Shown: in pieces, positions 26,610-38,495 of the stretch
Layout: each line of letters opens with the position of its first letter
Position numbering within the stretch: the first letter of the stretch is position 1
Assembly: GCA_907163375.1 (NCBI GenBank)
Contig: CAJQUW010005321.1
Location: forward strand, 124,001-188,000
Reading direction: 5' to 3'
From: Prostheceraeus crozeri
Lineage: Eukaryota > Platyhelminthes > Polycladida > Euryleptidae
Length of the DNA stretch: 64,000 nt
The notes under the pieces: generated by a model
What the model was told of the DNA's origin: nothing
Database searches by the model: none
Seen by the model: only the letters and a program-made list of their open reading frames with translations
Program-made: the position numbers and the translations under genes

Positions 26610-27184
26610 TTATATATCGTCCTTCAATAATGTATAATAAACAACAATTGAATTTATTTCAGTTACTTTTGGAATCTTCTCACCTAAACGATAACCTTGA
26701 CTATAGGTTTGTTTATTAAATCCTAATAGCTTTGACAATGATCTATCATGATTAAAATCAACTTGATGATTTTCGTTTAAAGTAAGAGAAAATTTATTAA
26801 CTGCCGGTTCAACTGCAAAATGTAATTGTTTCTTATCTTTAAATGGTATACCTAAATGTCTCTTAATTTCATTTGATATTGATTCAACTTCATAAGAACC
26901 AGGAAAAAAGTTAGTATTTTCCACCTTTTGCCTTTATCAGTAGAATATCTAAATTGATCATTCACATCTTTGATAACGTTTTGAATAGTGTTAAATGTAG
27001 AGAAACTAGTCAATGCAATTTGATAATTTTTATTTTGTTCCAAATGTAGAATGGGTTCTAAATTACAAGTGTGTGATGAAGTAGTTGTTATAATTTTTAA
27101 CGTCGTACTAAATTTTGATGAACCCAAAATCTCTGTTAGATTTTTTAAATGATAATTAATTTTGTCTAAATCTGCTGAACACAT
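26610..27184 (-). pseudogene. Polinton structural-type protein, frameshifted
   Basis: Two overlapping frames (27184 to about 26,852, then 26924 to 26610) together carry the plan of a common invertebrate Polinton protein: N-terminal strands, then FFPGSYEVESI, a VDFNHDRSLSKLLGF motif, Y..GYRLGEKIPKV and a short end. The C-terminal domain after the VNSI/INSI-like step is missing. One frame change near 26,930 and the short end mark it as inactive. Confidence 0.65.
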
Positions 27185-27402
27185 TTGTTAGTTAAAATAT
27201 TGAATAAATATTTTTTTTGTGAAAAAATTAAAATCAACAACATATTTCAGCTATACTTTTATAATCGTCTTCATTTAGAATCTTCTTTTCTAACAGTCTT
27301 TTCAATATAGCATGAATTTCATTGAAACTAGAATTATGTCCTTCTTTTATTGCCGATATTAAAATATTTAATCTATTTAGTAATTCTTGTGGATCATCTG
27401 GA

Positions 27403-27705
27403 TCAACCTTTCCCTACTTTAACTCCCGTTGATAATAAATTTTCTAATTGTTTATAACGTCTAAGAGATTTTGCTGCACCAACTCTATCTAACATAGCTT
27501 TATATTTTATGAGATCTCCTACAGAATAATTTTTTAAATCTGCTCCTCTTAAAAGATCAACAAAATTTCTATCTAAACTAAAAGGAGATTTATCTGGTGA
27601 AAAAATTAAACCTCGAAAAGGTTGTGGAAATATTTCTTTTTGTCCGAGATAAAATCTAGGTATTGTTTTTCCATCTATAAATGAAATAGAATGTTCAAAT
27701 TGCAT
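27403..27705 (-). pseudogene. Polinton-associated protein fragment
   Basis: A 100-residue frame with FSLDRNFVDLLRGADLKNYS and VGDLIKYKAMLDRVGAAKSLRR. I believe this layout occurs in other invertebrate Polintons, but no function is known. Remnants upstream, to about 28,010 and in other frames, are Lys/Gln-rich and could be its N-terminus. Confidence 0.45.
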
Positions 27706-28135
27706 AGATTTTGGTAATTTCTTATTAATGTTTGATTCTAGTAATCCATAGTCATCTAATATAGTTTTGTGCTCTGGATCAATTATATTAATTTGTTTTT
27801 CATTAAATTCTTTTCAAGAGTTTTAAATGGTTCCATAGTTTTTTCAAAATCAGTTTTTACTTGCTCGGTTTGCTGCATTTTTTCAAACATATCAGATTGA
27901 ATACCAGCTTTTATCATTCTATGTTGAAGATGATTTTCTTTCATAGTATTTTTTTGTTTTATCAACTCGTCTAATTGTTTAATTCTTTTTTGATTATCAG
28001 CTTTAATTTATCCATTTTTAAAATATAAGATTTGAATTTTGTGGTAACATTGGAATACAACAAAAACATTTTACTGAACAAATTATTTTTAATTGCTTTA
28101 TTGTCTGACATCTTTTCGTTTAAAGTTTTCTCGTT

Positions 28136-28923
28136 TTAAATTTTGTTTAATAAAGTTTTGTTTAATAAAGTTTTGCTTAAATTTTCGCTTAAAGTTTTTA
28201 GCTCTTCTAAAAAAACTTTATCTTTTTCTTCATTAGAAATTTTACCATCACTAGAAATTTTGCCATCCTGTCTATTCTTATCATCAACTTTTTCTGACTG
28301 TAATTGAAATGATATTTGATTTACTTCATTAGCTATTTGATCAAATTTTTCAATCTCATCTAACGTAATAACATTATCATCACATACTCTTTGAAAGTAG
28401 TAATGCAATTTGTCATAGACTTCTTTAATATGTAAATGCTTACTTTTTAATGATTTTCGTTTCTTAGTTATTAAAGATTTATCTAACATTGTAATAAGTG
28501 AAGTTGCGAAAACACCCGTACCTGTTAAAGCTGTAGCAACTACTGGAATTACTAAAACACCTGAAGATATAACAATTGTTAAAGCACCTAAAGTTATTGT
28601 TAAGAATATGCCAATTCCTTGTGTTACATTCTTAACATTAGACCATCTCTTTCTTAATTTTTATAATGCTCTAATCTTAATAATAATTGAGATTCTTTAT
28701 CTTTCATATACCTAACTCTATCTTTATGTTTTTCTTTGTTCATTTCATATGATAACGAAGGATATATTCTTGCGGTTTCTTCCACTTTTATTCCTTCCAT
28801 TTTCGTCGTCGCCGTTGCCGTCGTCGCCGTCATCGCCGTCCCCGTCGAAGTTCCTTCCATTTCTGAGGCTTCTTCCATTTTCGTTGTCGCCGTTGCCGTC
28901 GCCGTCCCCGTTGAGGTTTCCAT
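28136..28923 (-). pseudogene. Polinton membrane-type protein, frameshifted
   Basis: The N-terminal part (minus strand, about 28,770-28,654) has PSLSYEMN, then a charged helix ending RLEHYK. After a frame change, two hydrophobic segments follow at about 28,640-28,500 (GIGIFLTITLGALTIVISSG and a second rich in V, A and T). Then comes a helical HIKEVYDKLHYYFQ, CDDN.ITLDEIEKF segment. This order (LEHY, membrane segments, then an EF-hand-like DxxIxxDEIE) recurs in proteins of invertebrate Polinton-like elements. The far N-terminus is a GNGDG/TATATT-type microsatellite at 28,795-28,920. Confidence 0.5.
28795..28920. repeat. Trinucleotide-type imperfect microsatellite (CGTCGC/GCCGTC)
   Basis: Imperfect GTCGCC/GTTGCC/GTCATC repetition over about 125 bases, open in several frames, which explains the low-complexity predicted products here. 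Confidence 0.6.
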
Positions 28924-28979
28924 TTTTAAAGAAATATTTTGAATACAATCTTCTGGTATATTAAGTCTACGTGATATTT

Positions 28980-29170
28980 TTTGGGCTACCTAAATTTTCA
29001 TCTGCCTAAACTTTCGACCTTCGACTACGTGATATTTTTCGACCACGTGATATTTTTTAGATTACGTGACATTTTAAGACCGCCTAAATTTCCGTCCACG
29101 TGATATTTTGAGACCGCCTAAATTTTTGAAATTTTGATTTTTTTGAAAATTTGTCACTACCTAAATTTTC
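28980..29170. repeat. Interspersed short repeats CACGTGATATTTT and CCTAAATTT
   Basis: At least four copies of (C/T)ACGTGATATTTT alternate with about five copies of GCCTAAATTTTC-like units over 190 bases. They are not in regular tandem array. No function is assigned. Confidence 0.55.
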
Positions 29171-29348
29171 GGCCTTCATAGTGAAAATAGTGGAATAAAG
29201 AAGAAATCAATTGTCTTAGACTGTTGTTACAATTGTATTATCAATTGTCTCTCTCCGGGAAACTTTGAGCCGTCCTTTTTCCTAATGTCATTAATGAAAA
29301 GGGGCAGCAGAAAAGCGACATTGCCTTTTGACATCTCTTCAATGGAGT

Positions 29349-29534
29349 TCAATACCATAAGGTCTCTGTTGAATTAATTTGCAAAATATGCTGATTTCTA
29401 CCATCGTTGTATTCTCTAAACTTTTTGTAAGCCCAATTTTCTTTATAAACAGTTGCATGAGGCATCATTTCCTTTATTTTTCTATCTATATCTTCTGGTG
29501 TCGAAAACTGTTGAAGTGGTGCTGAATCAGTCAT
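29349..29534 (-). pseudogene. Short fragment, possibly of a Crypton/KIAA1958-like protein
   Basis: A 61-residue frame containing TPEDIDRKIKEMMPHATV followed by W.YKKFREYNDGRN. The pattern of an N-terminal SAM-like segment with (W/A)..(V/K)F..W recalls tyrosine-recombinase-type transposon proteins, but it is too short to be sure. Confidence 0.25.
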
Positions 29535-30632
29535 TCTTGAACGAGATTGTTATGATTACTGATACTGTCCATGTATCATGGCTTAAAATTTGAAATCCAA
29601 ACACTGCAAGGGGTACAGATAGCAGCATAGCAAGCTGCAAAATGCAAAACATGCTGGGTTGCATAGATAAAACCATGGAATTCTAATATATCTAGAAGTC
29701 CATGGACAAAAATGAACTAGATCGCTTTACATGTGGATATCCATGTGTGTCTCAGGTCTATAGCCTTCACAGATTTCTCGCAATGTTTTCTTCAATATCC
29801 ACAATTCACAGACATTTAGAAGTCTATGCACAATTATGCATAGAACAGCATTTTCATAGATTCTACATAGATTTCTAGAAAGTATTTAACAAAGTTAATA
29901 CATGGCTTACTAGTGCATCCACTCTCTGGTAATTGCACTCATAATAGAGATATCTGTCTCAAAAACTCTCGCCTTCGGCTCGAGTTTTCAGCAGATATCT
30001 CTATTTCTCGTGCAATTATCCATCGTGAATGCACACTAAGTCATGTATTAACTATTAGAAAAATGACGGCAGGGTAATTTGCAATTGCTGCCTGCCGACA
30101 GCAGGAACATTTTGTTGAATAAGTTTGCTCTTTCTTAGTTATACTGCAATCTTAAATTTTTTAATAATTTCATATTTTATTCAAAGTTGTGAGAGTGCCA
30201 TAATCCTCAATTACAGTGTAAGTGTCACAATCTTGTAAATGTTCTTCTGTCATCCGTTTTTAATAGAATTCTCTATCTAATATTATAAATGCTCCTCCTT
30301 TATCTGCTTTTGTTGTGCATATTTCTGCATAACAAATTTCGGGGCTTTGATAATTTTTCAACATCGTTCTCCATTATAATGTATCAGTGAATCCAACTCT
30401 AGATTTTAACCTTTTGGAGGATCAAAGCTTCTTCTATTGTATTTAAGCTGAAGAGAATTGTCAGAAACGTTATTACTGAAATGTTTAGCAAAATTCATTA
30501 TTGACTATATGCATGATTTAAAAAAGTCCTTCAAGCGATCACAGCGGTTCCTATATTTCGGAACGTGTCTCTAATAATTCCTTTACCCATTGCCCATTGC
30601 CCATGTAGACCTATTATTTAGGAAATAGTGTT
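29535..30632. other. Unassigned stretch containing one long hairpin
   Basis: The only structure seen is the palindrome at 29,895-30,050, listed separately. The rest has no supported coding sequence. Confidence 0.35.
29895..30050. repeat. Foldback hairpin, about 155 bases
   Basis: Arms of about 70 bases pair around a short centre near 29,976 (CTCGCCTTCGGCTCGAG). The best paired part is ATAGAGATATCTG on either side, with outer matches GTAATTGCAC / GTGCAATTA and TTAATACATG / CATGTATTAA. It is probably a small foldback or MITE-type element. Confidence 0.6.
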
Positions 30633-30870
30633 GATGACATTAAGTTGACTGTATGATAACTGCAGCATTACAAGTCGGTAATATACACTGTCATTTCATT
30701 AATCTATGTAGCTCCTCAATTAATTGCAACGGAACTTATGAATAGACACGTTATACCTACCTAACCTAAAATTGCTGTTTAAGAATTTGCTTTTGTCATT
30801 TTATCACCAATTTTGAGAATATTTCCTTGTATTCAAAAGCTATAAATAAAATGTTTAGAATAATATGTGT
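30633..30870 (+). repeat. First copy of a 235-base dispersed repeat
   Basis: The sequence from GACATTAAGTTGACTGTATG to AAAATGTTTAGAATAAT recurs directly at about 31,722-31,953 and inverted at about 32,668-32,902. It lies just outside the large inverted repeat. Confidence 0.7.
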
Positions 30871-31125
30871 AATATAATGCGATAATATGACTAAATAACA
30901 TATGATTAGCATCGGTTGTCCACTTGAACCAACACAAGGTGGGGAACGTGGTTGAAAGCCTCTATATATTATTCGGCAAATTTACCGCGTATACGAGAAA
31001 TCGTTGGAAGCAATGAAAGTAATGGTAAAACCGTCAAAATGCCAAGGAAACTGTTACAGAGCCATCACTGTGCGACTCACTTGTACTTATAAAGTGAAAC
31101 TATGTGCAATTGATAGAATTGAAAG

Positions 31126-31300
31126 ATGGAATCCGCTTTCTACACTGTTGCTGAGGCTTATCGTGATTTGAGTGAACTCACATTTACATCAAAGCTACTT
31201 CGGGCACAGTCCCCTTCGGTATCCGTTGAAAGAAGCTTTAGCATGCTAAGAAAGCTTCTAGTTAGTGATCGCAGCTTTCTTCCAGAAAACATTTTTTAAA
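31126..31300 (+). pseudogene. hAT transposase C-terminal dimerisation fragment (left arm)
   Basis: Opens MESAFYTVAEAYRDLSELTF, then after a deletion continues with SVSVERSFSMLRKLLVSDRS and FLPENIF, the classic hAT dimerisation end. A deletion relative to the right-arm copy removes the segment in between. Confidence 0.75.
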
Positions 31301-33324
31301 TACACTGTACTTCACTACAATTCAGTAAAAAATGAGTAAATGTACAGATGTAGACCTACGAGGGATGTTACAGTGTGTACAATGAAAATGCAAGATATTG
31401 CAGTTTGTAATTGTGCCGTTTTTTTATAGTAAAGTCTATAAATTTACATATTAAGGATGTTGCTCTTTTTTGTTTAAAGAAATTATGAAAATTAGCGAAT
31501 TTCAAAAGAAAGATGCATGTTTAACTGAGAAAAAAGCTTATATTTTAAGGATGTGTATTGGGGCTCTTAATGAATCTTTGATGCGACAAATATAAAGCCG
31601 CAAAAATTCGAAGGTATATTGCCGAATCAGAATATCTTCCTGTTAGATCACATAAGGGTAAATTTTTGATTTTTGAGGTAGTATATTTGGATTTTAGGTA
31701 ACAATTTGGGTTGCCCTAATCATGACATTAAGTTGACTGTATGATAACTGCAGTATTACAAGTCGGTAATAATCACTGTCATTTCATTAATCTATGTAGC
31801 TCCTCAATTAATTGTAACGAAACTTATTAATAGACACGTTATATCTATCTAACCTAAAATTGCTGTTTAAGAATTTGCTTTTGTCACTTTATCACCAATT
31901 TTGAGAATATTTCCTTGTATTCAAAAGCTATAAATAAAATGTTTAGAATAATTCTCCTTTCAGAAAATTATTGTCAAAACGATTGATTGCCATCGCCACC
32001 TGCTAAAACTACACCGGTTAGGCGGTTCCACTATTTCTGGCACTAGAAAACTTCATGAATACGTTTGCATGGATACGTTTCAAAATTGCGATAATTTCCA
32101 TTTGATTCAGCTGACTTACGATTGATACATGGAAAATGGATATCAATATGTCCGATATCTTGAACATCACTTCTGGAAATATACAGGATTTGAACTTATA
32201 CCAATTTTTGTCTAAGAGTACTTAATATTCAAACTTCAAACTTTACAGACAAAAACTTATGGGTATTTTACATTTGTTTGCAAAAAGTCAGCTGAATCAA
32301 ATGGAAATTGGTGAAGTTATTAACGTCTTCACTTTTTTTGGGACACCCGGTATATATATTCCAGTACGTATTGCCGCATTGCCACTAAAATAAGTCGAAT
32401 TTGAATATCAGACTAGTGCATAGCCCTAGAAAATACGCGAAATGAAGCATACATGTACATGGACGCAAAAAAGATTATAAAAGTTTAAAGTTGAACATTT
32501 TTCTCAACTTACCAAAATGGAGAATTTCTCCGCGCAATTTTGAAACGTATCCATGCAAACGTATTCATGAAGTTTTCTAGTGCCAGAAATAGTGGAACCG
32601 CCTAACCGGTGTAGTTTTAGCAAGTGGCGATGGCAATCAATCGTTTTGACAATGATTTTCTGAAAGGAGAATTATTCTAAACATTTTATTTATAGTTTTT
32701 GAATACAAGGAAATATTCTCAAAATTGGTGATGAAGTGACAAAAGCAAATTCTTAAACAGCAATTTTAGGTTAGATAGATATAACGTGTCTATTAATAAG
32801 TTTCGTTACAATTAATTGAGGAGCTACATAGATTAATGAAATGACAGTGATTATTACCGACTTGTAATACTGCAGTTATCATACAGTCAACTTAATGTCA
32901 TGATTAGGGCAACCCAAATTGTTACCTAAAATCCAAATATACTACCTCAAAAAATCAAAAATTTACCCTTATGTGATCTAACAGGAAGATATTCCGATTC
33001 GGCAATATACCTTCCAATTTTCGCGGCTTTATATTTGTCGCATCAAAGATTCATTAAGAGCCCCAATACACATCCTTAAAATATAAGCTTTTTTCTCAGT
33101 TAAACATGCATCTTTCTTTTGAAATTCGCTAATTTTCATAATTTCTTTAAACAAAAAAGAGCAACATCTTTAATATGTAAATTTATAGACTTTACTATAA
33201 AAAAACGGCACAATTACAAACTGCAATATCTTGCATTTTCATTGTACACACTGTAACATCCCTCGTAGGTCTACATCTGTACATTTACTCATTTTTTACT
33301 GAATTGTAGTGAAGTACAGTGTAT

Positions 33325-33604
33325 TTAAAAAATGTTTTCTGGAAGAAAGCTGCGATCACTAACTAGAAGCTTTCTTAGCATGCTAAAGCTTCTTTCAACG
33401 GATACCGAAGGGGACTGTGCCCGAAGTAGCTTTGATGTAAATCAGGAGAAACAGAATCACGTGTGTAGTAAACTATATCTGAGATTTCACTCCTTTGTAG
33501 ACGTGTTTCAATGTATGACTTAATGCTACAAATGTCATTTTCAAATGTGAGTTCACTCAAATCACGATAAGCCTCAGCAACAGTGTAGAAAGCGGATTCC
33601 ATCT
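33325..33604 (-). pseudogene. hAT transposase C-terminal fragment (right arm)
   Basis: An inverted copy of the left-arm fragment, longer, with ENDICSIKSYIETRLQRSEI between the two shared parts. The frame breaks before the SVERSFSML-type end. Both copies are dead. Confidence 0.75.
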
Positions 33605-33631
33605 TTCAATTGCACATAGTTTCACTTTATA

Positions 33632-35154
33632 CAGCATGATTATTTAGTACTTTGTAGGAAATCCTTTTGCACGAATCACAGAATTCAAGCGGCGTGGCAT
33701 GCTCATGATCAGCTGCTGACACTTTTCTGGGGTTATAACATGGTACCATGCATGAATTATTGATGCGATGATTCCACTTCTCGTAGTTGGAGCTCTTTCG
33801 TTTATTACTCGAACAACTTCCATCCACAAATTTTCAATTGGGTTTATATCGGGACTTTGCCCTGGCCAGTCGTTGATATGATCAAATTTCGAACTTGAGA
33901 GTCACTCCTTGACCGTCTTTGCTCGGTGGCAGGGGGCATTGTCATCCTGAAACACAGCGTGACCATCGGGGAACTGCGTGGCAAGAGTTTGCTGCATTTC
34001 GTGATTCAGAATATCCAGATACACTTTTTGGTTCACTCTTTGTCCATTCTCCAACACTCGAAGTCGTCCCACACCATTGAATGAGAAGCACCCCCAAACC
34101 ATCACGCTTGTGCGGTGCTTCATCGTCGCCATCGTGCATCTCGGGTCAAAGCGATCACCAGTGCGTCGTCGGACTGTAGTCACTCCCCAATTGCCAAATA
34201 AATCAAAGGAAGACCCATCAGAGAATAAAGTCCGTTCCCAATAGTCCATTGACTTTTGCGAATACTTAGTTGCGAATATCACACGGCGTCGTCGTTGGAA
34301 AGCATTTACGAAGGGTTTTCTAGCAGGTCTTCTGGCATAGAATCGCAATCGTCGACTGAGGGTGCGGTCAGTGAAGGAAGCTCCCATAGGACCAAGAGAT
34401 GCTCGAATCATCTTTGCTGACAAGAAACGGTTAGTTTCACACACGCGAACAATTTGACGGTCAAGTCTTTCACTTGTTTTACGTGTACGGCCAGTCCTTT
34501 TCTTCGTAGGTGACCCGCAACCGGAAGGATTCTTTGCCAACGTCGCCGTATGTCTGAAACCGTCGATTTGGGAACACCGGTCTTCTGGGACACCTTCCGA
34601 ACACCGTATCCCTCCTTCACGATAGTCATGATCTCTGATCTCTTCTTCGGCGATACTTCTTTTCTCATCTTCCAGATTGAGATGTCAAGCAAATTGCGAC
34701 CGATGAGATGCGAGTGTGAGATAAAAATGATAGCATAGCGTCAGTCTTCAGGTGAATATCGGAAACAAGTGAGTCACAGCATTTGAATTTGAATTTCAAA
34801 TCTGCCGATTCAAGGCTGCCTGTTTAGCACCAGGCAAGTGAATGTGAAATGATTCAGAAAGCTTCCCATCATAGATATCTGACTTCACTGTTCGTCTCTG
34901 TGCTTATTAAGGCAATTTGCAAGTAGAAAACTATGAAGTATAAGGTGTCCGGTGACTTTTGTCCAATTCGAACATTTGCGCTATTATGCCCTCTAAATAG
35001 GGATAAAACGTCAGCTTCAGTAACTACATCATATGACTATGATTATCTGTGTATTGTGTTTCTGCAGTAAAAGATGACGAGTTTACATTATACATCAAAA
35101 TAACAGAGTAAAATGTAAAAAAATCAAGTGTCCGATGACTTTTGTCCATAGCTG
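33632..35154 (-). mobile_element. Tc1-like transposon inserted in the inverted-repeat arm
   Basis: Flanked by TA at 33630-33631 and 35155-35156. Removing it restores continuity with the other arm of the inverted repeat. The right end (read inward) starts CAGCTATGGACAAAAGTCAT, and a similar GACAAAAGTCA stretch recurs inside at about 34,951-34,971, giving an inner direct repeat. The left end keeps only CAGC; its remaining terminal repeat is lost. Confidence 0.85.
33644..34692 (-). pseudogene. Tc1-family transposase, frameshifted
   Basis: The N-terminal HTH part (MRKEVSPKKRSEIMTIVKEG, GVPKSTVSDIRRRW) is in one frame, the catalytic part in another. The catalytic part has VMVWGCFSF, FQDDNAPCHRA (second D), then WPGQSPDINPIENLW (third residue E), fitting DD34E. 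Frame changes near 34,540 and 33,900 break it. Its start is about 34,670. Confidence 0.85.
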
Positions 35155-35340
35155 TAATTACAAGTGAGTCGCACAGTGATGGCTCTGTAACAGTTTCCTT
35201 GGCATTTTTGACGGTTTTACCATTACTTTCATTGCTTCCAACGATTTCTCGTATACGGGGTAAATTTGCCGAATAATATATAGAGGCTTTCAACCACGTT
35301 CCCCACCTTGTGTTGGTTCAAGTGGACAACCGATGCTAAT

Positions 35341-36020
35341 AATCTGTTATTAAGTCATATTATTGCACTCGGATCTCAAACATTCTATTTCCGGAAACAT
35401 ATCCTTTATTTTATCGGACACTAAGATTGTAACTTTATATGACTTTATGTCACTTTATATTACTTGGGTTGATCTATTTATGATATAGACACCATTATGA
35501 GATTGTGAAGACAGTGCAGAGACGGCGGAAAAGACGACGAAGGCGGCCTTGACGATGCCATATCAAGTAGGCCTAATTCTACAGATATAAAAATAAATAT
35601 GTCTATCGAATACCTTATAGCTACACTTGTTTGACAACAAAAGTGTGAGCCATCAGTTTGTTTGGCTCTTGTATCATCTTGCAATATGCAAATAGTGTAC
35701 AGGGGATTACAAGAAGTTAGCGACGTGAGATCATCGACCTCAATAGGCCTAATCATGGTTTGAAGACAATGGACACACTGGCCACATTTGCACCATTATT
35801 TCTTTCTTCGAAGCTTCGTGGCTGCTATTGCTGTGGCCGTCTGTTTGTGTAAGTCAGCAAGTTAATTTTTTGAAGACAACTTTGCAAGTTTTCGTCTCTT
35901 GTTATAAATGGCAAGCATGATTTTGAAAGTTTCACGGTGCATGCAAAAGCTATTTTCAATAATCGTCTTCTATTTCAGGATGACAACGTATGGCTCCTAT
36001 TGAAGTCAACGATCATGATC
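35341..36020. other. Unassigned stretch
   Basis: No supported coding sequence or repeat was seen between the inverted repeat and the LINE 3' end. Confidence 0.3.
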
Positions 36021-36120
36021 TAGATGAAGAATTTGTATTTGTATTTGGATAAGGCTCCGGACGGAGTCAACAAATTACATAGAATCATGAATAAAGGTAA
36101 GAAAAGAAAGTCAAAAGTCA

Positions 36121-37082
36121 TTAAACAGAAGAAAGTATCCATCGAATTTTACGCTTGAATTCATTCACCGAAGCTGCGTTAACTGCTGAAGATGGCAGTG
36201 AGTTCCACTGCGAGATGATTCGTACTGTGAAAAAGTTGTGTCGTAGTAGGAGGCGAGCAGGTCCTTGCACCAGTTTCCGATTGTGCGAGCGAGTTCGTGT
36301 AAGTTCAGACATGGTGAAAAATAGATCAGGGTCAACATTACAATAACCACATAATAGTTTAAAAACAAATACCAAATCTGCACATAGGCGTCTTTCACAG
36401 AATGAGGGCAATCTTAGAGAGTCTAGACGATCACGATAACATAATTCTCGAAGACCACATAACCCTTTAGTAAATCGCCTTTGAACACCTTCGAGTAAAT
36501 TTATGTCTCTCCGGAAATACGGAGCCCAAATGGAACACGAATACTCCAAATGAGGTCGAACAAAAGCCTTGTACAGCAGTAACATCGTCTGATTATCCAG
36601 AGATTTAAAAGCCAATCTAAAAGTGCCTAACAATCTTCGAGCACGATTGGCAACACAGTGACATTGCTTAGTGGGACTAAGGGTATTACATATCAACACA
36701 CCCAGATCTAAAACTTCAACAACCGTTTTTAGCTTTAAACCATTAACCTGATACATGTAGCTGGGATTCTGGCGACCAAAAGGAATGGAACAACATTTTT
36801 CAAAATTAATTTTGATTAACCATTTGTTCGAGCAGTCTTGCAAATTGAACAAATCTTGCTGCATTTTCCTAACACAGTCACTATCATCACTGATATTTAT
36901 TGGAGCATATAACCGGATATCATCGGCAAACTTCAAAACTTTACACATTTTGAACATACTGTCAGTATCGTCAATGTACATTAAAAGCAGAATTGGCCCC
37001 AAAACACTACCCTGAGGTATATCACTTGTAACGCTGGATAAAGAAGACTTTGTCCAATTAACTTTGACATATTGGACTCGAT
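36121..37082 (-). pseudogene. LINE reverse transcriptase, C-terminal half
   Basis: It runs from DRVQYVKVNW through IPQGSVLGPILLLMYIDD and LKFADDIRLYAP (the YADD-equivalent FADD) to a thumb and C-terminal domain with LLYKAFVRPHLEYSCSIWAP and LLEGVQRRFTKGLCGL. It is nearly intact. The frame change near 37,000 only reflects where the reading frame was interrupted upstream. Confidence 0.85.
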
Positions 37083-38296
37083 CAGTTGCCGTATCTTGTA
37101 CTCCATCTAACAGGCAAGTATTACTTGCCTGTAAGTATTACTTGTAGGTATTTATGGTTAGTCTTATCGTGTATTACGGCCGAAGTGTAAGTATTACTAT
37201 CTCGTAAGTACTACTTCGCAAGGTGAGTCTCGACCTCCCTAACAAGACATTATGATACATAAAGTGGTGATAGACTTTTAAAGTTCATTCATTTCTTCTG
37301 ACGCTTTGAACAACAACAATGTCAAGACAAATTCTGTTGTATGATATGCGGCGGTCGATCTCAAGAGAACGAGTTTTCCGAGATCGTAACAATCCCTTTG
37401 ACCTCTACAACGATCATGAATTCTATCAACGATTTAGATTTGATAAACAGTCAGTGAAGTTTCTTTGTGAACGCTTCGGCAAATTTTGCGAATCCAAAAC
37501 ATACTGTCATCCGATCCCAACAGAAATCAAAATTCTCCTGACTCTGAGATTTATGGCTAGCAATTCGTTACAGCAAGTCATCGGTGATATTTTTGGATAT
37601 TCTCAATCAACAGTATGTGCTGTGATATGGAAAGTTTTGAAAGTTATCGCAAATGATTTGAATTCATTTATTGTCCTACCGTCCGGTATCGATTTACAAC
37701 GTACTCAAAGTGCCTTCAAGCATTTGACAAGAATTTCTGGAATAGCTGGGGCTTTGGACTGTACACATGTTCGCACATTCGTTTCAGACAGCCAGGAACA
37801 TTCATTCATGAACCGCAAAGGATTTACGTCTTTCAATATTCAAGCAGTGTGTGACCAAAATTACAAGTTTATTCATTTGTATTTATTTTGGCCTGGTAGC
37901 ACACATGATTCTTTTATACTGAAACAGAGTCAACTTTATTTTGATATGGAATCGGGACGAAATAATTTTCAGTGGTCGGACTTAAAATTTTCAAGATTTT
38001 CGTGCCCACCACTTGAAATTCGTGCCCATGCAGTGCCACCAGCTCAAAGAACTTACTGCTTCATATGCATGACTGCAAATCGCATTGTAATTTAATTGCA
38101 TAATCTTCATATTGTTTTTTTGAGCCCATAAATGCACATTTGTTGCATATACATGTACAATGTACATGAAATAGAAACTAGTCAACTGAAAAAATGCCGA
38201 AATGCCTAGAAATGCACTTTGTATTTAGCTACAAGTAAGAGTATTATTCGTAGTTACGTATATTGCGTGGAAAAGTTTATAAAAATCATTTCTTAT

Positions 38297-38495
38297 TAGG
38301 AACAGCATTATTATCGTCACTGTCAAGGTAAACATCTTCTATAATCACCTTCTTCAAGGTGATCCTTCTTTTCAAGAACTTTTGAAATACTCTGTCTGAT
38401 TCCAGAGTTTTCTCATCCATTAGTTTCGACACTTCATTCAGAAGAACCTTCAGATTTGCATCCGCATACTTCTGACTTTTCAGAGTATCGTCTTA
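38297..38495 (-). pseudogene. C-terminal remnant of a transposase-like protein
   Basis: A minus-strand frame reading LKSQKYADANLKVLLNEVSK, then helical charged residues and an acidic end VYLDSDDNNAV before a stop at about 38,297. It lies downstream of the fragment at 40032-40310 on the same strand and is probably the end of the same gene. Confidence 0.4.

Larger units (their letters stand above)
26600..28930 (-). mobile_element. Relic of a second, different Polinton-like element
   Basis: Very AT-rich minus-strand remnants of at least three Polinton-type genes occur in succession, unlike those of the first element in sequence and composition. Ends are not visible. Confidence 0.65.
30900..35340. 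repeat. Large inverted repeat with hAT remnants, right arm split by a Tc1 element
   Basis: The left arm is about 30,900-32,090. The right arm is about 32,533-33,631 and continues at 35,155-35,340 after the Tc1. The spacer is about 440 bases. The arms match closely across over 1 kb; the left arm lacks about 120 bases present in the right at the hAT remnant. The two arms descend from one duplication-inversion or a foldback element. Confidence 0.85.

Noticed and set aside
28736-28964. Hydrophobic or Gly/Asp-rich small proteins on both strands
   Set aside because: They are translations of an imperfect microsatellite that is open in several frames.
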